Under the pieces are notes generated by a model, which searched no databases, was not told the origin of the DNA, and saw only the letters and a program-made list of their open reading frames with translations. A stretch of DNA of 46,390 nt. Origin: Paludibacteraceae bacterium (GTDB lineage: Bacteria > Bacteroidota > Bacteroidia > Bacteroidales > Paludibacteraceae). Position 1 is the first letter of the stretch. Each line of letters starts with the position of its first letter. Positions 27,483 through 34,731 of this stretch are shown here, one piece after another. The stretch is from the NCBI GenBank assembly GCA_905235505.1, contig CAJOMJ010000019.1, forward strand, positions 1 to 46,390. Reading direction: 5' to 3'. A program made the translations under genes and the position numbers.

Positions 27483-28143
27483 AACAAAAGTCATATCTCT
27501 CCTCCTGTCACTTGTTGTCTTGCTTTGCTCTTTCTTGTGGGGATTTCGCAATCTGCCGGTTGTTGAAGAACCTGAAGAAGACAGAGAAGAAGAAGTGCTG
27601 ACCGGGAATATCCCTTTCGAGAGCCTGTTCCGCCAATATGCGCCCGAAATAGGTTGGTCGTGGGAGATGCTCGCCGCACTCTGTTGGGAAGAGTCACATT
27701 GGAATCCTCAGGCAGCATCCGCCTCAGGGGCAAGGGGACTCATGCAACTCATGCCCGTAACTGGCAGACGCTTCGGACTCAACGACTCCACCTTCTGTCT
27801 TCCCGAAGATAATCTCCGTGCAGGCATTCAGTATATCCGGCACCTGCAACGCACCTTCTCTTTCATTGCCGACTCGGCAGAGAACCAGCATTTCGTACTC
27901 GCTTCCTACAATGCCGGACCTGCACACATTATGGACGCACGACGCCTCGCCAAACGATACGGACGCTCTCCTTATATATGGTTCGACAATACCGAATATT
28001 GGCTCCAACAACTCCAATATCCCGAGTTCGCCGAAGACTCTGTCGTGCTCTATGGCTCTTTCAACCCCATCGAGACTGTCAGTTACGTCAAAAAAGTAAA
28101 GCGCACATACAAACGCATAATAAACAATACAAACAACCATTAA
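27475..28143 (+). CDS. membrane-bound lytic murein transglycosylase (MltF-like, SLT domain)
   Basis: It cleaves peptidoglycan between MurNAc and GlcNAc in the periplasm. The 222 residues start with a hydrophobic anchor or signal (about 4-22). The SLT domain has the catalytic region CWEESHWNPQAASASGARGL with Glu73 as the likely acid, then MQLMP and FVLASYNAGPAHI. The length matches the C-terminal lytic half of MltF-type proteins without the solute-binding half, a form common in Bacteroidales. The start overlaps udk by 8 bp (ATGTGTAA), so translation is coupled. Confidence 0.9.
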   Translation: MCKTKVISLLLSLVVLLCSFLWGFRNLPVVEEPEEDREEEVLTGNIPFESLFRQYAPEIGWSWEMLAALCWEESHWNPQAASASGARGLMQLMPVTGRRFGLNDSTFCLPEDNLRAGIQYIRHLQRTFSFIADSAENQHFVLASYNAGPAHIMDARRLAKRYGRSPYIWFDNTEYWLQQLQYPEFAEDSVVLYGSFNPIETVSYVKKVKRTYKRIINNTNNH

Positions 28144-28155
28144 CAAAATTAAGTT

Positions 28156-28983
28156 ATGAAAAAAGTTCTCTTTTACTTGGGCATCTCAATGCTCGCAGCA
28201 GGCTTCACAGCTTGCAACAACAACAATCCCGAAGAACACAATGGTGAACTCACAGGTGTGTTCTCAGTATCCGAAACGCAGAAGGTAATCTTTTCCAAGG
28301 GCAATCTGCAGTATCTTCCCACAAGTAAGATTTGGGAGTTCAACACTTATGAATATGCCTGCCAGGCATCAGGCAACGACAAGATTACTGCCGACCACGA
28401 CAGCTGGATCGACCTCTTCGTATGGGGCGCACAAGACCCGCTCAGACAAGAGTTCGTTGACGACGATTTCGCCACCTTCTACGATTGGGGTAACAACCGT
28501 ATCCAAAACGGAGGCAATAAAGCCAAGATGTGGCGCACCCTCTCGACAGAGGAGTGGACTTATCTCTATGATGGCCGCGAGAATGCCAAGAAACTGCGCG
28601 GATTTGCAACCATAAGCACAGACCACGCCGACTATATTGGCTATGTCTTCCTGCCTGATGATTGGGCTCTGCCCCGTACCGCATTCATGGCTGACGGCAA
28701 TCCTGAAGCTAATGTGTTTACTGTGGAAGATTGGCAGGAAATGTCCGAAGCAGGTGCAGTATTCTTGCGCGCCGCAGGATATAATTATGCCGATGAAGAA
28801 GCAGTAACTGACTACGTCAATATATCGGGCTATTATTGGTCATCCACCCCCTACGAAGGTGAGTTGGGAGACTGCCACGCCCTCTATTTCTATTACAATG
28901 ACGGCTATCAGAGCGTAAGTCCCGATAATGTCGCTCACGGCACCGACCGCTACAGCGTACGACTCGTCAAAAATGTGAAATAA
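28156..28983 (+). CDS. lipoprotein of a Bacteroidales surface family
   Basis: The 275-residue protein has a lipoprotein signal with the lipobox LAAGFTAC and acylated Cys20, then an Asn/Glu-rich spacer. The body has motifs seen in many Bacteroidales lipoproteins: GVFSVSETQKVIFSKGNLQY, LFVWGAQDP, WRTLSTEEWTYLYDGR, GYVFLPDDWALP and SGYYWSSTPY, ending YSVRLVK. This layout resembles FISUMP-type repeat proteins. Its function is unknown. It starts 12 bp after the transglycosylase gene and ends at a strong terminator, so it is probably the last gene of the udk unit. Confidence 0.8.
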   Translation: MKKVLFYLGISMLAAGFTACNNNNPEEHNGELTGVFSVSETQKVIFSKGNLQYLPTSKIWEFNTYEYACQASGNDKITADHDSWIDLFVWGAQDPLRQEFVDDDFATFYDWGNNRIQNGGNKAKMWRTLSTEEWTYLYDGRENAKKLRGFATISTDHADYIGYVFLPDDWALPRTAFMADGNPEANVFTVEDWQEMSEAGAVFLRAAGYNYADEEAVTDYVNISGYYWSSTPYEGELGDCHALYFYYNDGYQSVSPDNVAHGTDRYSVRLVKNVK

Positions 28984-29033
28984 GAGATACCTCTGCTCAA
29001 ATATAAAGTACTGCTTGGTAGCAGACTATAATG

Positions 29034-29066
29034 AAAAAAGCGGGTGATACGTGTCACTCGCTTTTT
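29034..29066 (+). terminator. bidirectional hairpin terminator
   Basis: A run of six A, then GCGGGTGA / TCACTCGC around a 6-nt loop, then five T, about 50 bp after the lipoprotein stop. The A and T flanks make it usable from both strands, which suits its place between the convergent lipoprotein and queE genes. Confidence 0.8.
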
Positions 29067-29125
29067 CTTTATGTAGCCCTCTCTATGGGAGAGGTGAGCA
29101 CTATTCCACTATTTGGGGAGAAGCC

Positions 29126-29695
29126 TTATTTCATCCCTATATATTTCTGTGTCTGCAGCGAGAGGCTCCACCATGGGTGCTTCAGTATGTATCTCACTAT
29201 GCGCTTGGTGTTCTTCAGTGAACACGGCTGCAGAAAATTGTACTTGGCACTAATCCGCTCGCGCCATTTCTCCACATCCTGACCCGTATATACAATCTTC
29301 AACTCATCTGCCTCCCGCAGCACCACTCTTGTGCCCTCTTTCGGAGAGCATGTCACCCAGTCTATGCCCTTTGGCAATGGTTTTGTGCCGTTGGTCTCAA
29401 TGGCAATCTTGCTGTAACCCGCCTCTCTGAGCGCCTCTGTCAGTGCCTCGTCGGCATGTAGTGCAGGCTCGCCGCCCGTCAGAAGCAGCATGCAGTTCTC
29501 CTGCAACTTCCTGCAGGCAACCACTATCTCATCCTTTGTCATCAATGTGTATTCTGAAAAATTCGTGTCGCACCACCTGCACCTCAGGTTGCAACCCGAG
29601 AAACGGATGAATACCGCAGGTGTACCCGTATGATACCCCTCGCCCTGCAGAGAATAGAATATCTCGTTTATACGGTATGTCTTAGTCTCGCTCAT
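29126..29695 (-). CDS. queE: 7-carboxy-7-deazaguanine synthase
   Basis: A radical SAM enzyme that converts 6-carboxytetrahydropterin to 7-carboxy-7-deazaguanine in queuosine synthesis. The cluster motif CNLRCRWC gives Cys35, Cys39 and Cys42. SLQGEGYHTGTPAVFIRFSG upstream and LLLTGGEPALH downstream are typical. The ATG at 29695 gives 189 residues; an in-frame GTG at 29716 is possible but would overlap queD further. It already overlaps the end of queD by 14 bp, so the genes are coupled. Confidence 0.96.
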   Translation of the reverse strand: MSETKTYRINEIFYSLQGEGYHTGTPAVFIRFSGCNLRCRWCDTNFSEYTLMTKDEIVVACRKLQENCMLLLTGGEPALHADEALTEALREAGYSKIAIETNGTKPLPKGIDWVTCSPKEGTRVVLREADELKIVYTGQDVEKWRERISAKYNFLQPCSLKNTKRIVRYILKHPWWSLSLQTQKYIGMK

Positions 29696-30014
29696 AGATG
29701 GCAACGTTTCCTTCACTCTCCTGCACGCTCACCTTGTAGCAGTTTTCCACATGGTCGCATATCCATCTCGCTATGTTCTCCGCACTCGGATTAACGTCAA
29801 GCACCTCGTTCAGATACTTGTGGTCGAAAGTCTCCTTCACCACGCGCTTTATGTGCGTGAAGTCAGTCACCATACCGTCATTGTTCAGTGTCTCCGACTT
29901 GCAATATACCACTATCTTCCAGTTGTGCCCGTGCAGATTCTCGCACTTGCTCTCATAACTCAGCGTCAGATTGTGTGCCGCCGATATCTCTATTGTCTTT
30001 TCTACGTAATACAT
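29682..30014 (-). CDS. queD: 6-carboxy-5,6,7,8-tetrahydropterin synthase
   Basis: This enzyme converts 7,8-dihydroneopterin triphosphate to 6-carboxytetrahydropterin for queuosine. The 110 residues show the zinc ligands His14, His28 and His30 (SAAHNLTLSYESKCENLHGH) and the catalytic Cys24. The late motif SAENIARWICDHV is typical. It follows queC after a 95-bp gap that holds an 11-bp tandem repeat, and overlaps queE at its end. Confidence 0.96.
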   Translation of the reverse strand: MYYVEKTIEISAAHNLTLSYESKCENLHGHNWKIVVYCKSETLNNDGMVTDFTHIKRVVKETFDHKYLNEVLDVNPSAENIARWICDHVENCYKVSVQESEGNVAIYERD

Positions 30015-30033
30015 TGTGTATGCTATGTTTAGT

Positions 30034-30097
30034 ATGTAATTACTATGTGATTACTATGTGATTACTATGTGATTACTATGTGATTACTATGTGATTA
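30034..30097. repeat. 11-bp tandem repeat between queC and queD
   Basis: The unit ATGTGATTACT occurs from 30034 to 30097 in about 5.8 copies; the first has one mismatch (ATGTAATTACT). It lies in the 95-bp gap between the queC stop and the queD start on the minus strand, about 20 bp upstream of the queD ATG. Copy number may vary. Confidence 0.9.
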
Positions 30098-30109
30098 AGC
30101 CGGGATTGC

Positions 30110-30766
30110 CTATAAATCAGCATATTGCGTTGTGTCCTCTATCCCCGCTTCACGTAATGCCTCCCTGCGCTCTCTGCAGGTTCCGCACTTGCCGCAGTGA
30201 ATGTCTTTGCCCTTGTAGCAACTCCATGTCTCCGAGTAGTCTATTCCCAATGCCTTCCCGTGTCGGGCTATATCTGCCTTGGTCAGATTGGTGTAAGGCG
30301 CAATCAGGCGCACACCCTCGTATGTGCCCGCTTGTATTGCACTGTCCATTGCATCTACAAATGCCGGTCGGCAGTCCGGATATATGGCATGGTCTCCCCC
30401 ATGGTTGGCTATCATCACCTTTGTCATACCATACGTCTCCGCCAATCCTGCAGCAATACTCAGCATGATGCCGTTGCGGAAAGGCACTACCGTTGAACGC
30501 ATGTTCTCATCGTCATAATTGCCCTCCGGCACTGCCTCGCTACCCTCAAGCAGTGAACTCCTGAAGTAGTCCTTTACGAATGAAAGAGAGATAATCAGAT
30601 GCTTTATCCCTAATCGCTTGCAATGCAGACTCGCATACTCGAGTTCACGGTCATTGTGATTGCTGCCATAGTGAAAACTGACAGCCATGCCTATCTGCTC
30701 CTTATACTCATAGAGCATAGTGGTAGAGTCGAGCCCGCCCGACAATACCAATAGAGAATCTTTCAT
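30110..30766 (-). CDS. queC: 7-cyano-7-deazaguanine synthase
   Basis: It makes preQ0 from 7-carboxy-7-deazaguanine using ATP and ammonia. The 218-residue protein has the PP-loop LVLSGGLDSTT (Ser9-Ser14) and four zinc cysteines (183, 191, 194 and 197) in CYKGKDIHCGKCGTC. The stretch ENMRSTVVPFRNGIMLSIAA also fits the family. The start shares a base with the queF stop (TAATG). Confidence 0.96.
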   Translation of the reverse strand: MKDSLLVLSGGLDSTTMLYEYKEQIGMAVSFHYGSNHNDRELEYASLHCKRLGIKHLIISLSFVKDYFRSSLLEGSEAVPEGNYDDENMRSTVVPFRNGIMLSIAAGLAETYGMTKVMIANHGGDHAIYPDCRPAFVDAMDSAIQAGTYEGVRLIAPYTNLTKADIARHGKALGIDYSETWSCYKGKDIHCGKCGTCRERREALREAGIEDTTQYADL

Positions 30767-31236
30767 TAAAGTACGTTGTTAAATTGTTGGCTCAGTCTCT
30801 CCGCTTTCAGTGCCTGATGCTCTTCATCTGCATAGTTGGCAAACGGCACGATACTTATGCCGCCTCTCGGCATGAAGTCGCCAAGCACTTCAAGATACTT
30901 GGGATCCATCAAGCGAACAAGATCCTTCATGATTATATTCACGCAGTCCTCGTGAAAATCACCATGATTGCGGAAGCTGAATAGATATAGTTTAAGTGAC
31001 TTCGACTCCACCATCCTCTCACGCGGAATATATGAAATCGTTATCTTGCCGAAATCGGGTTGCCCTGTCTTCGGACATAGTGACGTGAACTCAGGGCACT
31101 TGAATGTAACCACATACTCGTTCTCAGGGTGCTTGTTCACAAAGGTCTCCAATACCTCAGGGGCATAATCTGTCGGATATTTTGTACCCTGATTGCCTAA
31201 TAGGCTCACGCCTGCAAGTTCTTCTTTTGTACGCAT
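30766..31236 (-). CDS. queF: NADPH-dependent 7-cyano-7-deazaguanine reductase
   Basis: It reduces preQ0 to preQ1. The ATG at 31236 gives 156 residues, the usual size of the short QueF type; the open frame extends 23 codons upstream into the promoter and leader. The catalytic Cys54 and Asp61 lie in [15 protein letters not shown], and the NADPH-binding motif is [13 protein letters not shown]. It is the first gene of the que unit and overlaps queC by one base. Confidence 0.96.
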   Translation of the reverse strand: MRTKEELAGVSLLGNQGTKYPTDYAPEVLETFVNKHPENEYVVTFKCPEFTSLCPKTGQPDFGKITISYIPRERMVESKSLKLYLFSFRNHGDFHEDCVNIIMKDLVRLMDPKYLEVLGDFMPRGGISIVPFANYADEEHQALKAERLSQQFNNVL

Positions 31237-31257
31237 TGTTTTCAGTGTTTTGTTCTG

Positions 31258-31283
31258 AAGGGAGGAAAAACAATAGCTCCCTT
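31258..31283 (-). promoter_or_regulatory. leader hairpin upstream of queF
   Basis: On the minus strand AAGGGAG and CTCCCTT form a 7-bp stem around a 12-nt loop, inside the predicted queF leader and 21 bp before the ATG. The A-rich tail after the stem (CAGAACAAAACAC) is loosely like the tail of a preQ1-I riboswitch. The conserved loop bases of that class are not evident, so it is listed only as a structured leader. Confidence 0.35.
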
Positions 31284-31302
31284 GTGTATCGGTTTCGGAC
31301 TG

Positions 31303-31332
31303 CAAAGGTACAACTTATTTGCGAGATTGCAA
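31303..31332 (-). promoter_or_regulatory. promoter for the queF-queC-queD-queE unit
   Basis: TTGC (31332-31329), an 18-bp spacer and TACCTTTG (31310-31303) on the minus strand. It overlaps the divergent plus-strand promoter for the EEP nuclease gene. Confidence 0.6.
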
Positions 31333-31349
31333 AACTTATATTATCTTTG
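31318..31349 (+). promoter_or_regulatory. promoter for the EEP nuclease gene
   Basis: TTTGC (31318-31322), a 19-bp spacer and TATCTTTG (31342-31349), 32 bp upstream of the ATG. Its -33 box lies between the two boxes of the divergent queF promoter. Confidence 0.65.
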
Positions 31350-31381
31350 CAGCGTAAACATACAATAAAACCACTTGCCCT

Positions 31382-32890
31382 ATGAAACGATTTCTTCTTC
31401 TCTCTCTTGTCTTTCTCCCTCTACTCGTCAATGCCCAGATAAACGCCTTCTATCCTGAGAACTTTGTGGATAGCAGCATGCTGGGCAAACAGGTGAAAAT
31501 CACTCACCCGATGTATGTAATATCCTATGTCTCTGATGCCTATCTTGCTGAGTTTCTCCCTCGTGCCGCCGGAGAGTCGGTTGCAGACCACGACTCTGAC
31601 GAATACAAAGAGATTTCCGACAAGAACCACGACTCCGACATGCGGCTTCAGGTGAGTAACTTGCCGAAGTCCGAATCATCTATACCTGTGGGAACTGTCT
31701 ATCCTGATTTGGTGCTAAATATGTTGGATAATATATGGAATTGGGGTATATATGACAATACGTATTATGAGACGCCGGGACACGAACTTGTCAAGATCGA
31801 CCCTACCGCCAAACCAGAATTCCCTGACGCCTCCCTTCTCATCTGTGCCGCCAATCTCCAGTGGTATATGACCACTCTCGGCAGCAATGGCGCTAACACT
31901 CAGGAAAAGTTCAACCTGCAGACAACCAAGATAATCAAGGCTATGGCTGAAATCAATGCCGATATCTATGCCTTTATCGAAGTGGAGCAGAATGCAGGCG
32001 TGCTCGACACACTTGCCAACCGACTCAACGCACAACTCTCCTCCCCGGGCAGGTGGGCGGCTGTCGAAAGAGGTATTACAGATGTCTCATCTGGATATCA
32101 AAGCTGTGGATTCCTGTATAACACTCAGACTGTGCAACCTGTAGGCGATTACGACTGCTCTATCTCAGGTGGCTATAAAAACCGTTCCCCTATGCAGATG
32201 TTCAGAGAGATTGCCTCAGGTGAACAGTTCCTGCTCAACTGCCTCCACCTTAAAGCCAAATCTTCGTATGATGAATACGAATCGGAACGTATGTCACAGG
32301 TCAAGACAGTAGCAGAGAAAATGAAGAAGTTCTCAGCTGACCCTGACATCCTTATCGTAGGTGACTACAACTCCTATTCCGCCGAGAATCCTATTGTCTA
32401 TCTTGAGTCACAAGGTTATATCGAACAACTCAAACGCTACTCCCCCGATGGCTATAGTTATCGGTATGATTACAATAACCTCGCACCAGAGTTCGGATAT
32501 CTTGACCATGTGATGGCTTCCGCCACTATGTCGCAGCAAGTAGTCGGTGCACAGGCATGGCACTTGAACACTTCTTACAAAGATATATACTATGGCTACA
32601 AGAAAACCAACGATGACTCCATGAAACGGTATGCCGACCACGACCCTGTGCTCATCGGACTCAAACTGCAAAAACTTGAAACAGCAATCTCTTCCCTGAC
32701 TGCTCCTCACACTGCTGTAACTGTAGGAAACAATATACTTGAAGTGCAGGGTGTGCAGCAACAAGTCTCAGTCTGGACAATCTCAGGCTCTCTCGTCACC
32801 TCTGCTGCAAGCAACATAAGTATAAGCCTGCCGCAAGGTATCTATTTGATAAAGGCTGACAACGATATACACAAAGTAATAATCCAATAA
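31382..32890 (+). CDS. secreted endonuclease/exonuclease/phosphatase family nuclease
   Basis: The 502-residue protein has a signal peptide (residues 1-18, LLVNA). Its central domain is of the EEP superfamily: DIYAFIEVEQNAG (metal-binding Glu), LLNCLHLKAKSSYD, ILIVGDYNSYSAENP, and RYADHDPVLIGL (catalytic His). The layout resembles extracellular nucleases of the ExeM/NucH type. The last 70 residues, with VQGVQQQVSVWTISGSLV and GIYLIKADNDIHKVIIQ, resemble a Por-secretion-type C-terminal tail, as in the endonuclease I protein of this window. It probably acts on extracellular DNA. The stop overlaps the start of the pseudouridine synthase gene (TAATG). Confidence 0.88.
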   Translation: MKRFLLLSLVFLPLLVNAQINAFYPENFVDSSMLGKQVKITHPMYVISYVSDAYLAEFLPRAAGESVADHDSDEYKEISDKNHDSDMRLQVSNLPKSESSIPVGTVYPDLVLNMLDNIWNWGIYDNTYYETPGHELVKIDPTAKPEFPDASLLICAANLQWYMTTLGSNGANTQEKFNLQTTKIIKAMAEINADIYAFIEVEQNAGVLDTLANRLNAQLSSPGRWAAVERGITDVSSGYQSCGFLYNTQTVQPVGDYDCSISGGYKNRSPMQMFREIASGEQFLLNCLHLKAKSSYDEYESERMSQVKTVAEKMKKFSADPDILIVGDYNSYSAENPIVYLESQGYIEQLKRYSPDGYSYRYDYNNLAPEFGYLDHVMASATMSQQVVGAQAWHLNTSYKDIYYGYKKTNDDSMKRYADHDPVLIGLKLQKLETAISSLTAPHTAVTVGNNILEVQGVQQQVSVWTISGSLVTSAASNISISLPQGIYLIKADNDIHKVIIQ

Positions 32891-33822
32891 TGCCGCGTAA
32901 TATTCCTAAAACACGAAAGACTACTCTTCTTGTAAGAGAAGATTGCCCGCTCATTGACTTTCTGTTGGGCAAGATGGGTGGTATGACCCGCAATAGCGTC
33001 AAACTCATGCTCGGTCATAGACAGGTTAGTGTCAATGGCGCCATAGAAACACGTTTCGATACCCCGCTCAAAGAGGGCGACGAGGTAGTCGTTACTACAG
33101 GTGTAGTGGCAAAGGAACTGGTGCACCCGAAGCTGAAAATCATCTACGAGGACGACGACCTTATAGTAGTAGAGAAGAAACCCGGACTGCTCACTGTAGC
33201 CACTCACCCCGATAGTAATGAGGTTACGTGTCTCTCTATTCTTAAGAACTATGTCAAGAGGAAAAACGCACGCTCCAATGTCTATGTCGTCCACCGTCTC
33301 GACCGTGAGACTTCGGGTCTGCTTGTCTTTGCCAAATCGTATGAACTGCAGCAGTATATGCGTGAGTATTGGCGGGATATTGTGACCAAACGTACATATA
33401 TTGCCGTAGCGGAGGGCAGCTTCGCTCAGAAAGAGGGTAGGGTGGAGAGCTGGCTCACAGAAGACGATACTACATGTATGGTCTATTCCTCGCCTGTTGA
33501 TGATGGAGGAAAACTGGCTGTTACCAACTATAAAGTAATACAGGAGACTACACTCAAACCGCGCAAACCCGATGGTGAACCCAAGACCTACTCCTTGGTG
33601 GAGCTCAATCTGGAAACAGGCAGAAAAAACCAGATACGTGTACACCTCACTTCACTCGGTCACCCTGTTATAGGCGACCGTAAATACGGCTCTTCCGAAG
33701 ATGTGCCTATCGACCGCCTCGCTCTTCATGCTCGCGTACTCGAGTTTATCCACCCTGTCACAGAAAAAGTGGTTCACTTCGAGACTATTATCCCCCGGGA
33801 GTTCTCCCTCATATTTAAATAA
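32890..33822 (+). CDS. RluA-family 23S rRNA/tRNA pseudouridine synthase
   Basis: It isomerises specific uridines to pseudouridine in structural RNA. The 310 residues contain an S4 RNA-binding domain (about 14-70, GMTRNSVKLMLGHRQVSVNG) and the RluA catalytic domain with YVVHRLDRETSGLLVFAKS, where Asp138 is the nucleophile. LNLETGRKNQIRVHL and GHPVIGDRKYGS close the active site. The exact RNA target (RluA, RluC or RluD type) cannot be set from sequence alone. The start shares a base with the preceding stop. Confidence 0.92.
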   Translation: MPRNIPKTRKTTLLVREDCPLIDFLLGKMGGMTRNSVKLMLGHRQVSVNGAIETRFDTPLKEGDEVVVTTGVVAKELVHPKLKIIYEDDDLIVVEKKPGLLTVATHPDSNEVTCLSILKNYVKRKNARSNVYVVHRLDRETSGLLVFAKSYELQQYMREYWRDIVTKRTYIAVAEGSFAQKEGRVESWLTEDDTTCMVYSSPVDDGGKLAVTNYKVIQETTLKPRKPDGEPKTYSLVELNLETGRKNQIRVHLTSLGHPVIGDRKYGSSEDVPIDRLALHARVLEFIHPVTEKVVHFETIIPREFSLIFK

Positions 33823-33854
33823 TTTGCATATTTGGCAAAAAAGCACTACCTTTG
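33823..33854 (+). promoter_or_regulatory. ssrA promoter
   Basis: TTTGC (33823-33827), a 19-bp spacer and TACCTTTG (33847-33854) form a near-ideal Bacteroidetes promoter, about 65 bp upstream of the mature tmRNA 5' end. Confidence 0.7.
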
Positions 33855-33918
33855 CACCCGTTTACCACTTGGCGATTACTGCAATCTTTAAGTAGTAAAT
33901 CTTCAAATATACTTACTT

Positions 33919-34311
33919 GGGGCTGCTTGGTTTTGACAGCAGGTAGAACAGGTATGTAAGCATGCCGGGCACTGCAGATGACGCCCGTTAAACTTGGTCT
34001 GTAACACAATAACTGGCAACAACAACTATGCTCTCGCTGCCTGATCGAAGTACAGTAGATCGGCCTTATTTCGGCACAAGGTGCTGAAACGGGACGTCTC
34101 TCCGAGCCGAGTCTGTGGGCTTACGGATATAGGGGCGCAGAAATACACGGAATAGTCTCTATAGGCTGCGATGTAGAGACGAAACTTGAGCAGATAAGCG
34201 TATGGTTGGTGGCTTAGGTCTTGCCATACGACGAAAATGAAGGCTAAGATAAGCATGTAGAAAGCGTATTGGTTCCTTGTTTGGACGAGGGTTCGACTCC
34301 CTCCAGCTCCA
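33919..34311 (+). ncRNA. ssrA: transfer-messenger RNA (tmRNA)
   Basis: It rescues stalled ribosomes by tagging the nascent peptide. The 5' end GGGGCTG pairs with CAGCTCC at the 3' end to form the acceptor stem, and a T-arm (GGACGAGGGTTCGACTCCCT) precedes it. The tag reading frame, from GGC at 34015 to TGA at 34042-34044, encodes GNNNYALAA, matching the Bacteroidales style (GENNYALAA, GETNYALAA). The genomic sequence after the acceptor stem is ACG, so the terminal CCA must be added after transcription. A hairpin terminator follows at 34365. The gene serves as the prophage attachment site. Confidence 0.93.
34290..34311 (+). other. probable attL (prophage attachment core in the tmRNA 3' end)
   Basis: The T-arm and acceptor end of ssrA directly precede the prophage and its integrase, a classic target for tyrosine recombinases. 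The exact core cannot be set because the matching attR lies beyond the right edge. Confidence 0.5.
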
Positions 34312-34364
34312 CGATAGGAGTACATTTATTGGAAATCAGTAGGTTATAAAAGTGAACCGAGATG

Positions 34365-34398
34365 AAAAAGTGAACTTGACAAAGGAAGTTCACTTTTT
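34365..34398 (+). terminator. strong hairpin terminator after ssrA
   Basis: AAAAAGTGAACTT and AAGTTCACTTTTT form a perfect 13-bp stem with an 8-nt loop, with T-rich sequence after it. Its stem shares the AGTTCACT motif with the 37-bp repeats that follow. Confidence 0.8.
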
Positions 34399-34450
34399 TA
34401 CATTTTAGATCACTTTTTATATTTAGCTCATTTAGCTCATTATTTCATTT

Positions 34451-34672
34451 TAGTTCACTCTTCTACATATAGCTCATTTCCTACATTTAGTTCACTCTTC
34501 TACATATAGCTCATTTCCTACATTTAGTTCACTCTTCTACATATAGTTCATTCCCTACATATAGTTCACTCTTCTACATATAGCTCATTTCCTACATTTA
34601 GTTCACTCTTCTACATATAGCTCATTTCCTACATTTAGTTCACTCTTCTATATTTAGTTCATTTACATATAG
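34451..34672. repeat. five 37-bp tandem repeats upstream of the integrase gene
   Basis: Units begin TAGTTCACTCTTCTACATAT at 34451, 34488, 34525, 34562, 34599 and 34636. The spacing is exactly 37 bp, and the last unit is degenerate. Each unit contains two related half-units (TAGTTCACTCTTCTACATA and TAGCTCATTTCCTACATTT). Related sequence extends from about 34381 to 34706. There are no unique spacers. The remaining sequence of the 420-bp gap holds the terminator and an AT-rich stretch directly before the integrase ATG. Confidence 0.9.
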
Positions 34673-34731
34673 TTCACTTCCTACAGTTTAGTTCATTTTT
34701 TACATTATAAATATATAATAAATATATAGTT

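Noticed and set aside
32842..33645. 267-residue minus-strand frame opposite the pseudouridine synthase
   Set aside because: It mirrors a clearly identified RluA-family gene and has no motif of its own.
34168..34185. REP-like GTAGAGACG element inside ssrA
   Set aside because: Only the first nine bases match and the paired half is absent. The stretch belongs to the tmRNA pseudoknot region.
34451..34706. CRISPR array in the 37-bp repeats
   Set aside because: The units are directly adjacent with no unique spacers and contain internal half-repeats, and no cas genes are nearby.
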